DNA of 64,000 nt, taken from assembly GCF_052857255.1 (NCBI RefSeq), contig NC_135497.1, positions 344,574,183 through 344,638,182 on the forward strand, read 5' to 3'. The notes beneath the pieces are model-generated. The model was given only the letters and a program-made list of their open reading frames with translations. It made no database searches and was not told the DNA's origin. The position numbers and the translations under genes are program-made. The stretch is from Amblyomma americanum (lineage: Eukaryota > Arthropoda > Arachnida > Ixodida > Ixodidae). Shown piece by piece: positions 21,585-33,286 of the stretch. The first letter of the stretch is position 1, and each line of letters begins with the position of its first letter.

Positions 21585-21860
21585 TTGGCCGCGATGGCTC
21601 TGCGGTTAGTGATTTCGATCGTGCGCTGAGCTCGAGACGCACGAACGAAATCCCTGCCGAAGTGGCCGCTTTTCGATGCAGGCGAAATATAAAAGGACCC
21701 CATGTGCGCTGCGCTCTCAGTGCAGGTTAAAGAACCACGGCTGGCCGAAAGTAAGCCGGAGCCTTCATCTACGGCGCCTCTCTGTCTTCCTTTTTTCATT
21801 CCCTTCTTCATCGCTTTTCTCATGGCGTGGTTGGGGCGTCCACCTTTCCTCACGGCCAAT
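21585..21860 (+). repeat. tRNA-derived SINE, Ruka-like
   Basis: The head GGCCGCGATGGCTCTGCGGT resembles a tRNA A box. The body has the tick SINE pattern around 21690-21770 (aggaccccatgtgcgc, a gtgcaggttaaagaacc block, then a pyrimidine-rich tail). It matches the layout of the SINE at 25305-25515. Confidence 0.6.
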
Positions 21861-22039
21861 TTTCATCTCGAAGGGCACAACTAATGGCAGAGATTATGAG
21901 GAAACTGGAGGGGACGCTGAGCTCCGCTTTGTGGTATGACGACACAGCGTTAATGTGTTAATACCCATATATGCGAAATTGGTTATTTTCTGCTTCGCAT
22001 TCACGGATTTCTGGAAGTTATAGTACCACTCCTGGTGCC

Positions 22040-22140
22040 GTTGCGCAACGGTTAAGAGACGTGCCACTGTCCTGCTATGGCAGGTGCTGCCACCATTGGG
22101 GCTTGGGAGAACCAGGTTGGTCTTCCCGAGCAACCTCTCG
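22040..22140 (+). repeat. Possible tRNA-like repeat fragment
   Basis: GTGCCGTTGCGCAACGGTTA followed by a short palindromic block and CCCGAGCAACCTCTCGCATC looks like a tRNA-derived head. It ends where LINE coding sequence begins. There is no second copy in the window to confirm it. Confidence 0.3.
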
Positions 22141-22144
22141 CATC

Positions 22145-24238
22145 AACACTACAAGTCGCTCGCATGATTACGCGCATCTCCCACAGACGATCGGGCATGC
22201 GGGAAAAGACACTCTAAAGCTAGTCAGGAGCCTAGTGATCAACCGGGTAGCATACAGCCTCCCGTACTACAACCCAATCAGGTGTGAGGTCCAGCAAATC
22301 GACGCGATAATCCGAAGAGCATACAAGAACGCACTCCACCTACCCCAATGCACATCTTCAGAGAAGCTCCTAGCACTAGGACTTCATAACCCTTTTGAAG
22401 AGCTCAGAGAAGCGCAAAACATCACCCAACTGCAAAGACTACAACAGACTCCGACTGGCAGGGACCTACTGCACAATCTAGGATGCAGCGAACCAATTAA
22501 AGAAATACAAAGAACCGCGAATATCCCGAATGAAATACGACACGACATCAGGGTGGCCTAGATTCCTAAAAACATGTACCGCCATCTACATGAAGAATGC
22601 AGAAAGGCGAGAGCCGACTACATATAAAAATCACTAGCCCCTTAGGACACAACGGTGTAAGTGGACGCAGCCACATACACTAGGAAAACAGGGCAAGCCA
22701 ACCCCAATGTGGTAGCGGTGGTGATAAACTCGAACACACGAGAAATTTTTAGCGCATCGCTACGAGACAGCACGGTAACCGAGGCTGAAGAAGCGGTCGT
22801 CGCTCTAGCGGCAGCGGAGGGCTACCGGACTAAGCGGTCCCTAACCATTCTCACCGACTCTCAAGAAGCATGCCGAAACTACACGTTAGGCAGAATAGCA
22901 CACAGAGCGCTCCGCATACTCCGCTCTGGAGGTCACCACTATGGGAGTTATTCTTGTAATAACGCTCAGTGGGCTGGAAGCAGTAGTCGCTCTCTAGCGC
23001 CAGCGTGCCAGCCCTAGCAGTCAGAGCTGTGACCCCCAACCCGCGGTGCGGTAAGTCGCAACCACGGTGGGTTCGGGCCAGAGGGGACAAACACGAGTAT
23101 GCTACTCGGATGAGCGTTTTTTGCTCCCGAGCAATACAGTTAGCACCAAGCAACAAAGCAACCGCCGCAACGAGGGAGTGTTCCGCTCGCGTACGGGGGT
23201 GAAAGGCGCAAAAAGGGTGGAACGCACACAAAATGGTGGGGGAGGAAGGTTCCGCTCACCTCGCGTGGCTCCTCGCTCACGGCCCGCGGCGGTCAGTTCA
23301 CACACGGTGGCCGGGCGATAACGGCAGCGGTCTCCGTGGCAGATCTGCGTCCGCGCGTGTGCGCGGCTCCCGCCAGAAGACCAGCGGGCCCAGGAGAACC
23401 ACGCGACCGCGCCTTCTCCCGGGATGTGGAGAGGAGGTCTCTCCGTGCTAAGAGGGGAAAGAGGGAGTCTCCGCGGCGGCGTCGCTGCGGGGGTGCGAAA
23501 GGATATGGGGGCGGCATGAGTGCCCTCCCTCGCAAACCTCCCGAACGGCGCGCACATAACATTGCGTGATAATTACGCGCGGCCGTTACTATGAGACAGG
23601 GGATTCGCGTGTATCCACACACCACACAAGAAGCACACAAGAAAACCCAGTTAAACACACGATATTGTGGACGCCAGGACACGAGGACGTGGAAAGCAAC
23701 CGAGAGGTCAACAAGGTAGCTCGAGGATACACTTCATACCGAGCCCCCTACGATATCAGTCTCGGCGAGCCAGTCCCTAGAGAGTACTCGGCTATACTCA
23801 ACCACTACAGGGGCATCATTAAGCGGTATCCCCCACCGCACAAATCTCTCACCAGAGAAGACTCCGTAGCTTGGAGGGTTCTACAAACAGGCGCATACCC
23901 GAACTTGAACACACTCAGTAAGATACAACTCACACAATACACAAATACCCATGGTGCAAAGAAACACCCACGCTATACCACATAACGTGGGCGTGCCAGG
24001 AGATAGATGCGGTACGAATAATGCCAAGCCCGAGAGTGGAGCAGTGGGAAGGAATGCTCTCCGGCGACCGTCAGGACGTCCAACTTGGGCTGATCCGACG
24101 GGCTCAGCTGCCAACAGCATCCAGCGGAGCCCTGGACTAGGGGCAGACGGCCACTGCTAAGAAGATGGAAGACACCATCTGATTCCGCGAATCTAACCAA
24201 TCTTAGAGCTCAATAAAGGTTTTTCCTCCACTTCCTCC
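22145..24238 (+). mobile_element. I-type LINE, 5'-truncated, with RNase H
   Basis: Only the last part of the ORF remains: a post-RT domain (22180-22560), RNase H (22650-22937 resuming at 23593), and a C-terminal zinc-knuckle-like segment (PWCKETPTLYHITWAC near 23950). RNase H motifs are VDAATYT, an acidic TEAEEAVVAL, LTDSQEACRN and WTPGHEDVESN. An AATAAA lies near 24210, close to the 3' end. Several stops and frameshifts are present. The RNase H coding region is split by the solo LTR at 22943-23587. Confidence 0.75.
22943..23587 (-). mobile_element. Solo LTR of a Ty3/gypsy relative
   Basis: A 645-base insertion with ACTAT on both sides (22938-22942 and 23588-23592). Removing it with one ACTAT rejoins the LINE RNase H frame. 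Part of it (near 23030-23075, CCCCAACCCGCGGTGCGG then AGTCGCAACCACGG) aligns with the LTR of the 13984-21015 element at 14069-14110, in the same orientation. It therefore looks like the solo LTR left by recombination of a related element. Confidence 0.65.
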
Positions 24239-24485
24239 TCGCGACTAACCATTAATTGAACTGCCACCTGCCACGGGGAGCTTTTTTCTCACAATCCACT
24301 AGGCAGGTTGTGAGGATGTCGCAAGGTCACAAGGCCGTAGTGTTTTGTTGTGTCTAGCGACCACCTAGAGGTCACTGGTTCAAATCCTGGTGTCGGCGTT
24401 CTTTTACTTCTTCTTTATTTCTACTTTGTTTTATCAAGCGAAACTTATGCGGCTTCTTGTGTTTCTGAACTTTTTAAAAGTCTTA
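24239..24485. other. Flank of the Harbinger element
   Basis: Noncoding. It contains GGTTCAAATCC near 24378, the consensus of a tRNA B box, but no cloverleaf can be drawn around it. It ends in TTA (24483-24485), the left target duplication. Confidence 0.4.
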
Positions 24486-24517
24486 CCCCCGTATTCACCA
24501 ACGGATCTTATACTTAT
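24486..24517 (+). repeat. Left terminal inverted repeat of the Harbinger element
   Basis: Starts CCCCCGTATTCACCAACGG and ends CTTATACTTAT, directly after TTA. Its inverted partner is at 47858-47889. Confidence 0.8.
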
Positions 24518-25304
24518 GGCAAAAGAGCTACTTTCATAAGAATAAGATAAGAAAAAGAATAAGGAAAAGTATAGGTGCGCTTCAGAATTCCTACTTAACG
24601 CACCAAAAGAAAGACTTAAGAAAGTTCTACTTATCGTGGCAGGAAACAAGCCTGGGAACGAGACTGCAAGATGTTTTCAGAATAAACTGCTAGTTTATTC
24701 CCAAATAAGTAGCTATACGTGGCTGAAAACAATTGAATATGTGTTGATTCGTGCGTTAACATAGTTTCACTCAAAATTTGAATGCAAAAATGCTACTTTC
24801 AGCGAATCGTCATCTTTTTAGTCTGGCAACACTTCTCCCTTTCCGTGCGTTGTGCTGTGCTGTTCGTTTGGTGTTTCCTTCTGCTGATTTTTTCATCGTG
24901 CCAGCGTTTTGTTTGCAACCTCTCCTTTCTCTTTGTTTTTGTCATTTTAGCCCGCATATTTATTGTTTTTGTTATGGCTGGTGAACGAACAAAGATTAAT
25001 TTCACCGGGGACGAAAGACGTATTCTGACGGACCTCGTTGACATGCACAAAGATATCTTTGAAAGCAAGCGGATGGACGCGGTGTCTGTGCTCCAAAAGA
25101 AGAAAAAATGGGAGCAAATCACGTTTTACTTCAATAGTCAGCATGGCGTGCGACCTTGCAACGCCCAGCACCTGCGTAAATGCTGGGAAAACCTGAAAGA
25201 ACAGTGGCGGAAGTGCAAGGCCGCCGACACGAAGGAGGTGTTCCGAACAGGTGATCTGCCTTCTCATCACATCCATGTTGCGCTGTAATAAACTATCATC
25301 TTCT

Positions 25305-25515
25305 CTCCGCGGTGGCTCAGTGGTTACGGCGCTTGACTATTGAGCCGGAGTACCCGGGTTCGAACTTGGCCGCCTTTTTATAGAGAAACACAAAAGGCGC
25401 CCGTGTGCTGTGCGATGTCAGCGCACGTAAAAGGTCCCCAGGTGGTGGAAATTACTCCGTAGCCCTCCACTTCGGCGCCTATTTCCTTTTTCCTTCACTC
25501 CCACCATCCTCTCTT
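25305..25515 (+). repeat. tRNA-derived SINE, Ruka-like, in intron 1
   Basis: A box-like CTCCGCGGTGGCTCAGTGG and B box GGGTTCGAACTTGG, then the tick SINE body (GTCAGCGCACGTAAAAGGTC, CCCTCCACTTCGGCGCC) and a pyrimidine-rich tail. This is the clearest Ruka-type SINE in the window. Confidence 0.8.
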
Positions 25516-25948
25516 CCATCGTGGTGCAATTAGAGTGTCCACCGAGTTGTGAAACTCAACATTACCTTTACTCAAAAATCACTTTTCTTTCTAGCGTACC
25601 ACTATGTTCCAAACATTGCATTAACGGCTGTACATTATTCGAGTCTAAAGCTACTGTGGAGTGCTCTTATGTCAAGACATGTATCTAGCTATAGTCATGA
25701 CATATGCTCTTACATTCCTTCAGGTGGAGGCTCAGCGGTGCCCTCCTCGATGACGGACGAACTTGAAAGGGTTGGCGCTGTCGCCTCGCATATGTCGGTG
25801 CGAATCGCCAACCCTTTCGACAGCGACCGCGCGCGACACGACACAGCCAACGCATCTGATTCTGCGACACTAGCTGTGGCTCGGCTGTTGGCGCCGATGC
25901 AAGCGGAGCCGGTCGTTGCCGCAAGCGCTGCGGTCAATGGAACCGAAG

Positions 25949-26425
25949 GTAGGGTTTTCCAACGCATTGCTCATTACTCGCGCTTTGCAGTGTTGTGCAC
26001 TGTTCACGCCCGGCTGAATAGTATGCATTTATCGCCTTGAGTTACGTACTGTTAACATTGAAACCGGGCTGGAAAAGAGCGAGAGTGTTTGACCCTCTGC
26101 TGCACCAGTGTTGAGGAGCGTATGTTTTTATCGGACGCAAAAAAAAAGATAACGTGAGCAGCGCAAACACACCATTTATTTTAAAGCTACCATGTCAAAC
26201 CCACAGCAAGCAGGCATCACTGAGCACTAAACTCTTATCACCGCGCACAAAGAGTCGGTTCATAATCATTGCCAACTGAGCAGGGAGCAAATTCATTGTA
26301 ATTGTACCCAGTTGCAACTCAGGATCAGTACTTTCTGCTTGATTATTTAAGTACCACATAATGCTATTATGTACATGTGCAAGGATAATGCATTCACAGA
26401 CTGAGCAAGTGTGTGGATGTACTAG
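25949..26425. other. Intron 2 sequence left of the P-like transposon
   Basis: Noncoding; an A-rich run near 26140. It ends with GTACTAG (26419-26425), the target duplication of the next element. Confidence 0.5.
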
Positions 26426-29400
26426 CACGGCCGCTTGATGCAAAGCGCGAAGCGAGGTGCGGCCAGCCACGTCGCGCCGCCGCCAATGGGCGTACGCGAC
26501 GTGTTGTAAGAGGCGGAAAAAGGAGACAAAGCTGCAGTTATTATCCGCAACCAAGTGGCTAGTTTTAATAAGAAGCCTACAATGAAGGAATTCTGCGGGA
26601 ATGTGTTTTGTGGAAAGCCTGCTCAAACAAAGGGTATGAACACGTTTGAAGCAGAGGCCTTTTGAAGCTCCCATGTCGTTCTACGCTCCAAAATTACGTA
26701 GGGCATTCAACCGGCGAAATTGGAATGACTTCACTGATAAGAGAGCGGCTTCGTGTGGAGCACGAAGGGCTAGGTGTGGAGCAGGAACCTTACTGTTCGC
26801 TCATTGTCGATGAGATGTCGATATCTCAGAAAGTTTTATACGACCAACAGGTGGGCAAGATATTTGGTCTTGTTGACATGGGCCCCGAGGATCAACCTAG
26901 TGCAGCCCTTCAGGTGGCAAACCGCTTGTTGTGCTTCGTTTCAAGAGGACTATCGACAGCCTATATGTCATACCGGTTGGCTATTTCTTCACGCGGTGCC
27001 TCAAGAACGCCAAGCTCTCTACAATGACAATGGAAGTCATGAAGGCAGTCGAAGATGTGGGTTTTCGCGTACTAAGAATCGTCACCGACAACCACCAAAG
27101 AAACGTGGCTCTTTTCAAAGGCCTCTCAGAAGATGGCACGCTTGAGCATGCCGTGCTTCACCCTCTGCGGACAGGCACCCACTGTTTTTGTCCTTTGACC
27201 CTAATCACCTTATAAAGAATCTTCGCACTAACGTTCTTGAGCGAGAAATGATATATGGCGAATCACTCATCCAAGGGGGTTTCAACTTGAAGAAGTTCTT
27301 TGAAATTCAGTCACAGCTGCTGGTCAAGCAAGTCAGGTTCCTTAGCCGTGCACACGTTGAACCCAACAACTTGGAAAAATGAAGGTGTGAAGGGCCACTC
27401 AAATATTTTCTGCGCCAACAATAGCAACACTCCAGTTTCTTCAGGAGAACCCAAACTGTCATCCTGATGCAGGCCAGTTCAAGGACAGCTCGGCCACAAT
27501 CAGTTTTATGAGTATGGTTGCGAAATGGTATGCCCTCCATGATATCGGTGCAGTGAAAGCACGAGGAGGAAAGCATGAGGAACCGTTCTTCGTCACAGAT
27601 GATGAACGGCTCTCCTGGCTGGAACTAGATTTCATCTGTTACCTTGAAGATCTCCAGATGAATGGCGGCCGATCGAAGCGAATGACCAAAGAGACCTACG
27701 AAGCGACGCTTCTCACAACTAAGTCAACAGTGGCACTGATTGAATATCTCCTTGATCACATAAAGTAGGTTACTTTTCTTCAACTCTGCTTTTCGTTATA
27801 TGCATCAATGTGTTATAGAAGTAATTTAATTAATTGCAACTTCCGCTACGTCTTGACACGCGGCCTAAACAGCGACCCTGTGGAATCACTCTTTAGCTGC
27901 CTTCGGCAGTTCAATGGCGGCAACGACAGGGTGGATGCCAGGACTGCAGTTTTTACAGCGGAAAAACTGCTAAAGGTACTGTTAAATATTTTAAAAATAT
28001 TGTTATTTAAAAAATTCTGAAACATATTTAATTGCCTCGTTTCTCTTTTTTTCAGGTTGGTATCCTTCAAGCCGCAAGAAGTGGCAATACACCCACTTTT
28101 GAAATGAAGGCACCTCTGAGGCTGGCAATTTCGGATGCCGAAACATCTGCCCTGCCAGCTGGCGTTGAATTTGCTACCAGGGAATTTTGCAGTGAGCTCG
28201 GCTTCTTAACGCCATGTTCTGAGGCAGACCTTGAGGTAGCACCAGTAGCTTTTCTGGCTGGCTACGTTGCGAGAGCATGTAAGGAAAAGGTATGAACAGT
28301 TTTCTCTATGTGGATACAAACCGTGTAATTTTTCTAGTTTGAGTGGTCTTGGTAGAAAACCTGTGCATTATGCTTCGTACAGCAAAACTGTTTACATATA
28401 CGGTTATGACAGTTTGAGCCGGAGCATTTTTATCCCTGCAAAGTTGTTGCTTTATGCGATTTCGTCACTGATTTTCAGGCGACATGCGAGTCATGCAAGA
28501 CCCTGCTGCAGGCACGAGAGCCGACCGGACCAGCTTACGGGCTAATCAAAAACATGGACAGTGGAGGATTGATATACCCTAAAATGGAAGCGGTCAAGAT
28601 TTGCGAACTCACGTGCATCTTCGTTAACCGAGTAATGAAACTCCCAGAGGTCAGGCGCAGCAGTAAGCTGTGCAAGCTGTTGATGTCAGTACTGCTCCCA
28701 CACGTTACACGGTGCCCGCAACTCATCTGTGAAAGCATCGACCGTGCCCACACTGAGGAGCTTTGCAAGATATTTTTAAGCAAGTTGCTGCGACCTCTGA
28801 TAACTAACTGGGCTGGGAATGTTAATTCTACAGTGGAGCGACTTTTGAGGCTTTGTCACAAGCCTCTCTCAAGGAAGGTTCTCCGTCTGTGAATGGTTCC
28901 TTCCTTTTTTGTGTGACCGTGCAATAAAAGTGCCAAGCTGCTGGTTGAAGTACTTTCTGGTTTTCTCGGCTGCAGTTGCGCTTAGAAATGCTCCATAACT
29001 TCACCTATATTAATGTCTTTTTTTTCTAAATTGCAATAACTTACATAGATGGGCTCTGTATAGCGCTATGTGTGTGTCCATCTTGTTCACCGTCCTTACC
29101 CGCTACAACTGGAATCATACATGGGCTCGCGAGAAGTGAATAAAAGGAGATAAAGCCTCAGGTGCATTAACGCAGCATCCTAAGGCAGAGCCGCTCCCCG
29201 GTAGTCCATCATGCAAGCAGCCGTCATGGATAAAGGTGTGGTTTGTGACATAATCGGCGCTTTCAATGACGACTTAAAAATGCAGTCTGTAATGAGTAAC
29301 TAGAAACCGCACTGTTTACGCCCTCAAACAGTCAACACCGGGCGTGCCGACGCAGCTGTCGCGGCGGTTCTCCACTAGCTGTTGTCCCCGAGCTGTGGCG

Positions 29401-29495
29401 CCGCGGCGGGCGCGCGGAGAACTAGGCCCAAGACGCCGCTTCTGTGCGACGTGGCGGGCCGCACCTCGCTTTGCGCTTTGCATCAAGCGGCCGTG
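26426..29495 (+). mobile_element. P-element/THAP9-like DNA transposon
   Basis: 3,070 bases bounded by inverted repeats of about 50 bases (CACGGCCGCTTGATGCAAAG at each end, two mismatches over the first 50) and flanked by a perfect seven-base repeat GTACTAG (26419-26425 and 29496-29502). P elements usually make 8-bp duplications, so the seven-base form is slightly unusual. It encodes the core and C-terminus of a P-type transposase. The THAP exon is absent, as only ~235 bases lie before the core, so this copy is deleted at its 5' part. Confidence 0.85.
26661..28891 (+). pseudogene. P-element/THAP9-like transposase, N-terminally deleted
   Basis: Coding blocks: 26661-27370 with catalytic D in SLIVDEMSISQ and D in RIVTDNHQRN, then SFDPNHLIKNLRTN; 27385-27768; 27850-27975 with LNSDPVESLF holding the likely catalytic E, followed by GTACTG donor; 28055-28291, with TTTTTCAG acceptor and GTATG donor; 28480-28891 after GATTTTCAG, beginning with CESCK and continuing GGLIYPKMEA. 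Frameshifts near 26950 and 27150 and a TGA at 27377-27379 break it. AATAAA at 28922 follows the stop. The enzyme would cut and paste the element using GTP in the P family. Confidence 0.8.
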
Positions 29496-29502
29496 GTACT
29501 AG

Positions 29503-30286
29503 ACTAGACGTCTAAACTTTTAACGACTTTCTGGCCTGAGGACAAAGTTCTCAGCGTTCAATTGAATCCTAGTCAGAGCGGACTGGCGTAGCCGCTTGGT
29601 TCTCTGTTGCTATTGCTGAAATCAGAAATCTATCTTGTTCTATGTCCCTGTCATTCTGGATGTTAGTGTAATGCATGTTAGTGTTAGTATGTTAGTAATG
29701 CATGTTAGTGTAATTTAGGAGAAAGACGACTGATGCCAACAAAGGTAATTTTTCGAAAAAACAGGACGTTTCCGGACTGGCATGGTCCATTCTTCATGTT
29801 GTGACTACGGGCGAGGCGCAGCTTGGCTTTTTAAGCCCTCGTGTGCAAGACTTCTGGGTCAGCGGCCGCAAACCATGGATGTAAGAAGAGGGAAGTGTCC
29901 CCAGAGAGCGATTAACATTTTTACTTGTCTGTTGGATGTACCACGACTCGAGTAGAAGCCTCCTGCGTGGGTTAGGTTTGGCTTCCAGTATATTAGTACC
30001 GTCAAAGTCAAGAACGGACCGAGTCGGTACTGAAACGTCGTGTTTTTTACAAAAATCAACTTGGTTGGCGTCAATCGTCTTTCTCCTAAATTGAATTTCC
30101 CAGACAGACAGAATTCTATCAAATGTTTTCTTTTCATGTTACTGTAAGTTATGCTCTTCTTCCAGCTCTGCTGGTGAACATTGCAGGATACTGGTGAACA
30201 CAGTCCGTAATACGAAGTTCCTATAAAAATGGAAAACTTATTAGAGCAAATTGATTGGTATGGCCTCATGCATGTTAATAAACAGG
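29503..30286. other. Intron 2 sequence with a foldback repeat
   Basis: No coding sequence. 29640-29710 carries short TGTTAGTGTAATGCA-type tandem words. 29711-30095 is a foldback repeat listed separately. Confidence 0.5.
29711..30095. repeat. Foldback repeat (MITE-like), ~385 bp
   Basis: The left arm begins AATTTAGGAGAAAGACGACT; the reverse complement of the right arm begins AATTTAGGAGAAAGACGATT. Similarity continues for about 80 bases (GCCAACMAAG, AAAAAACAGGACGTTTC-like blocks). No clear target duplication. Confidence 0.6.
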
Positions 30287-30376
30287 TTTATTTATTTATT
30301 TATTTCACATACTTTCAGGGCCCGAAGGCATTACATAAAGGAGTGGTACAACAAAACAAAAAAATACAGTGCATAG

Positions 30377-33190
30377 TTACACAACACAAGTTATGATGGC
30401 AGAAAACACAGTTTTCTTGAAGTTCTCAACATCGGTAATGGCAGCGATGGAGGGAGGAAGGTCGTTCCAGTCAACGCTGGTTTTAGGAATAAAAGAATCA
30501 TAATACAATTTTGTTCTCGAAAATGGAACACCGACTTTAAATATATGATCGGCACGGGATGAAATGTATGAAGAGCTCGAAAAAAGATGATCCTTTAACA
30601 GAGGGTTATGGTGATACAGTCTGTGGAAAAGACACTGTCGAAAACACTTTCGGCGCAAAGAAAGGTCTGGTAAGGCAAGTGTGTTTTTCATAGAAGTAAT
30701 GCTGGCGTAACGGGAATAGTTAGATAAGATAAAACGCGCTGCACGATTTTGAATGGATTCTAGTGTGTTTAACAGTGTGATTATATTAGGATCCCAAACT
30801 GCAGATGCATATTCTAACTTTGGTCGTACTAATGTTTTATAAAGGGTTAGTTTTATCGGCAGAGGTGCGGTAGAGAAATTTCGGCGCAAGTATCCAAGAG
30901 TCCTGTTGGCGTTATTTGCGACATGTTCGACGTGTCTATGCCATGATAAGTTACGTGAGATATGAACGCCTAGGTATTTATAGGAGTTAACTGATTCAAG
31001 GGGAATGTCGTGAAGAACATAAGTACGCTTGTTATCAGTGATGTTAGTGCGACGTGAAACATGCATCGTTTTACATTTATTAACGTTTAGCCGCATGCAC
31101 CACTTATCACACCAGTTAAATATGCTTGTGAGATCATACTGAAACTAAATAGAATCAGTTTGGTTAGATATTTTGTGATAGATGACACAGTCGTCTGCGA
31201 AAAGCATGATAGAAGAATGAGAGATACATTCAGGAATATCGTTAATGTAAATTAGGAAGAGAAGAGGTCCCAGTACCGACCCTTGTGGTACACCGGATGT
31301 CACAGAGGTGTGAGAGGAGGAACAGCCGTTAGCAGAGACATATTGAGTTCGATTCGATAAGAAGCTTTGTTTCCAGTTAAGTACGTTAGGGTCAATGTTA
31401 AGCAGGCTAAGCTTAAGAATTAGGAGATCGTGGGGAACAGTATCGAAAGCCTTCGCGAAGTCCAAAAACACACAGTCTACATCTATGTTCAAGTCAGTGT
31501 AAGCAAAAAGGTCATTAGTAAAACATACAAGCTGTGTTTCACATGAAAATGTCTTCCTGAAACCGTGTTGTTCTGCTGAAAAGAAGGAATTAGACTCAAG
31601 GAAATCAATCAGATGAGAGTATATGATATGCTCAAAAATTTTACATGGTATACTTGTGAGTGATATAGGACGATAGTTATCGGGAGAATGAGTGTTACCG
31701 GATTTTGGTACTGGAACAACCTTGCCAACCCTCCAATCGCCTGGAAGTACTGAGGAACAGAGTGACTGGGAAAAAGGCATTGAAAGCATGATAGAAGAGT
31801 AGGGTTCAGTGAGTTTTAGCATTTTAGAGCTGATTGCATCGTCACCGGGTGAAGAAGACATTTTCAAGTTTCCAACCATCTTTTGCACGCCGACCCAATC
31901 AATACTGATAGGGTCCATTGACAAATAAGAGAAAGTAGTTACAGGCGGTACAATATTAGCACTTTTCTGGAAAACGGAAGCAAACGCATCATTTAAAACG
32001 GAACAACACTGGTTCGGAGGAATGGAAATATTGTCAGAACGGGTTGGTTGAATTACCTTATCTTCTTTGCCCCCAACAATATTCCAGAATTTACGCGGAT
32101 TAGACTGCAGAAGTGATGGGAGGGTGTTGTCAAAAAAGTTCTGTTTTGTATATTTAACAGCTATTAAATATTCAGCATGAATGCGATGATATGCTGTCCA
32201 GCGTTCAGGAAGGTTAGATGCTTTAGCGCGACGAAAAATACGCTTCTTTTTGTTGCATAAGCGGCGTAGGGTTTTGGTAAACCACGGAGAGGTAGTATTT
32301 GAGACAATCCTAATTTTAGGTACGTATCTATCTATTAATTCTATCAGTTTATTTTTGTACAATGACCAGTTTTCTTCAATAGTAAGTTCGGAAAAGTTTT
32401 GAGTGTAGTCGGCAAAGAATGATTCTAGTTCAGATGTGATGGACGTGGTATCGGCGGCATTGTAATCACATATGATCTTAATTATTTTCTTAGGACGAAC
32501 ATTCTTCCTAATTGGGAAGTGAAGCAGTGAGTGGTCACTCAGTCCTTCCAGGTACGTTGGCGGAGAGACCAAATCTGGAGCTGTAGTAAAACAGAGGTCT
32601 AATATATTAGACGATGTGCTGGTGGTACGTGCGGGTTTGTTAATTAGCTGGGTTAGATTAAAATCGGCGCAGGTGTCTAAAAAATTAGTGCACTCTGAGG
32701 ATGGCTGCTTAAGGGAGGGAATACAGTTTCGCCACACTATGTTTGGGAAGTTAAAATCACCCAGTAGGAATAAGTGTGATTTCGGGTGTCGAACAATTAA
32801 TTTGTTCAGGGCATCATGAAGGTCGACGCAAAAAGTAGTAGGTGAGGATGGGGATCTATAACAACCGCAAAAGATAAGGTAACCCGTTGGAAAGCTAACA
32901 TGTATGCAAGCGATTTCTAGTGGGGAATCAATAGAGATAGCAAAGGAATTGATAGCAGAGCTCACGGCAAACAGTACACCTCCGCCTGATCGGAAGTCGC
33001 GGTCGTATCTGTAAAGCTTATATGTTTTTTCGCAGTCTAGTATTTCGCTGTTCTTTATTTTTGCTGAGAGCCAAATTTCGGTGAGCACAACAATATCAGC
33101 CGAGCATGCATCGATATGTGACGATAGTGATGTACGTTTGTTGATGACACTTCGGACATTAGTGAAAAGAAGCGATATGCAGTCTGTTTG
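30377..33190 (-). pseudogene. LINE ORF2: APE endonuclease and reverse transcriptase
   Basis: Endonuclease motifs: [11 protein letters not shown] at the N-terminus, [24 protein letters not shown] and [11 protein letters not shown] motifs: [58 protein letters not shown] and catalytic FADDCVIYH. One in-frame TAG at 31142-31144 follows the catalytic site; the same frame continues to 30377 with the connection domain. It would nick genomic DNA and prime reverse transcription there. A single stop suggests recent activity. Confidence 0.9.
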
Positions 33191-33286
33191 CGTTTGATCA
33201 TGAGATAGCTATGCTGAGCTTGAATGTGTGGTGGGTGAACCTGGTGGTGTGATGTCTCTTTTTGGGGTAATTGCACTCCTGGCTGG

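Noticed and set aside
23102..23557. 151-codon minus-strand frame
   Set aside because: Lies within the solo LTR; Arg/Pro-rich translation of GC-rich noncoding sequence.
24340..24410. tRNA gene suggested by GGTTCAAATCC
   Set aside because: Only a B-box-like stretch; no acceptor stem, A box or cloverleaf can be drawn.
24782..24973. N-terminal extension of the Myb-like protein with membrane-like segments
   Set aside because: The frame upstream of ATG 24974 is open but hydrophobic and T-rich, unlike the family; it is more likely the 5' untranslated region.
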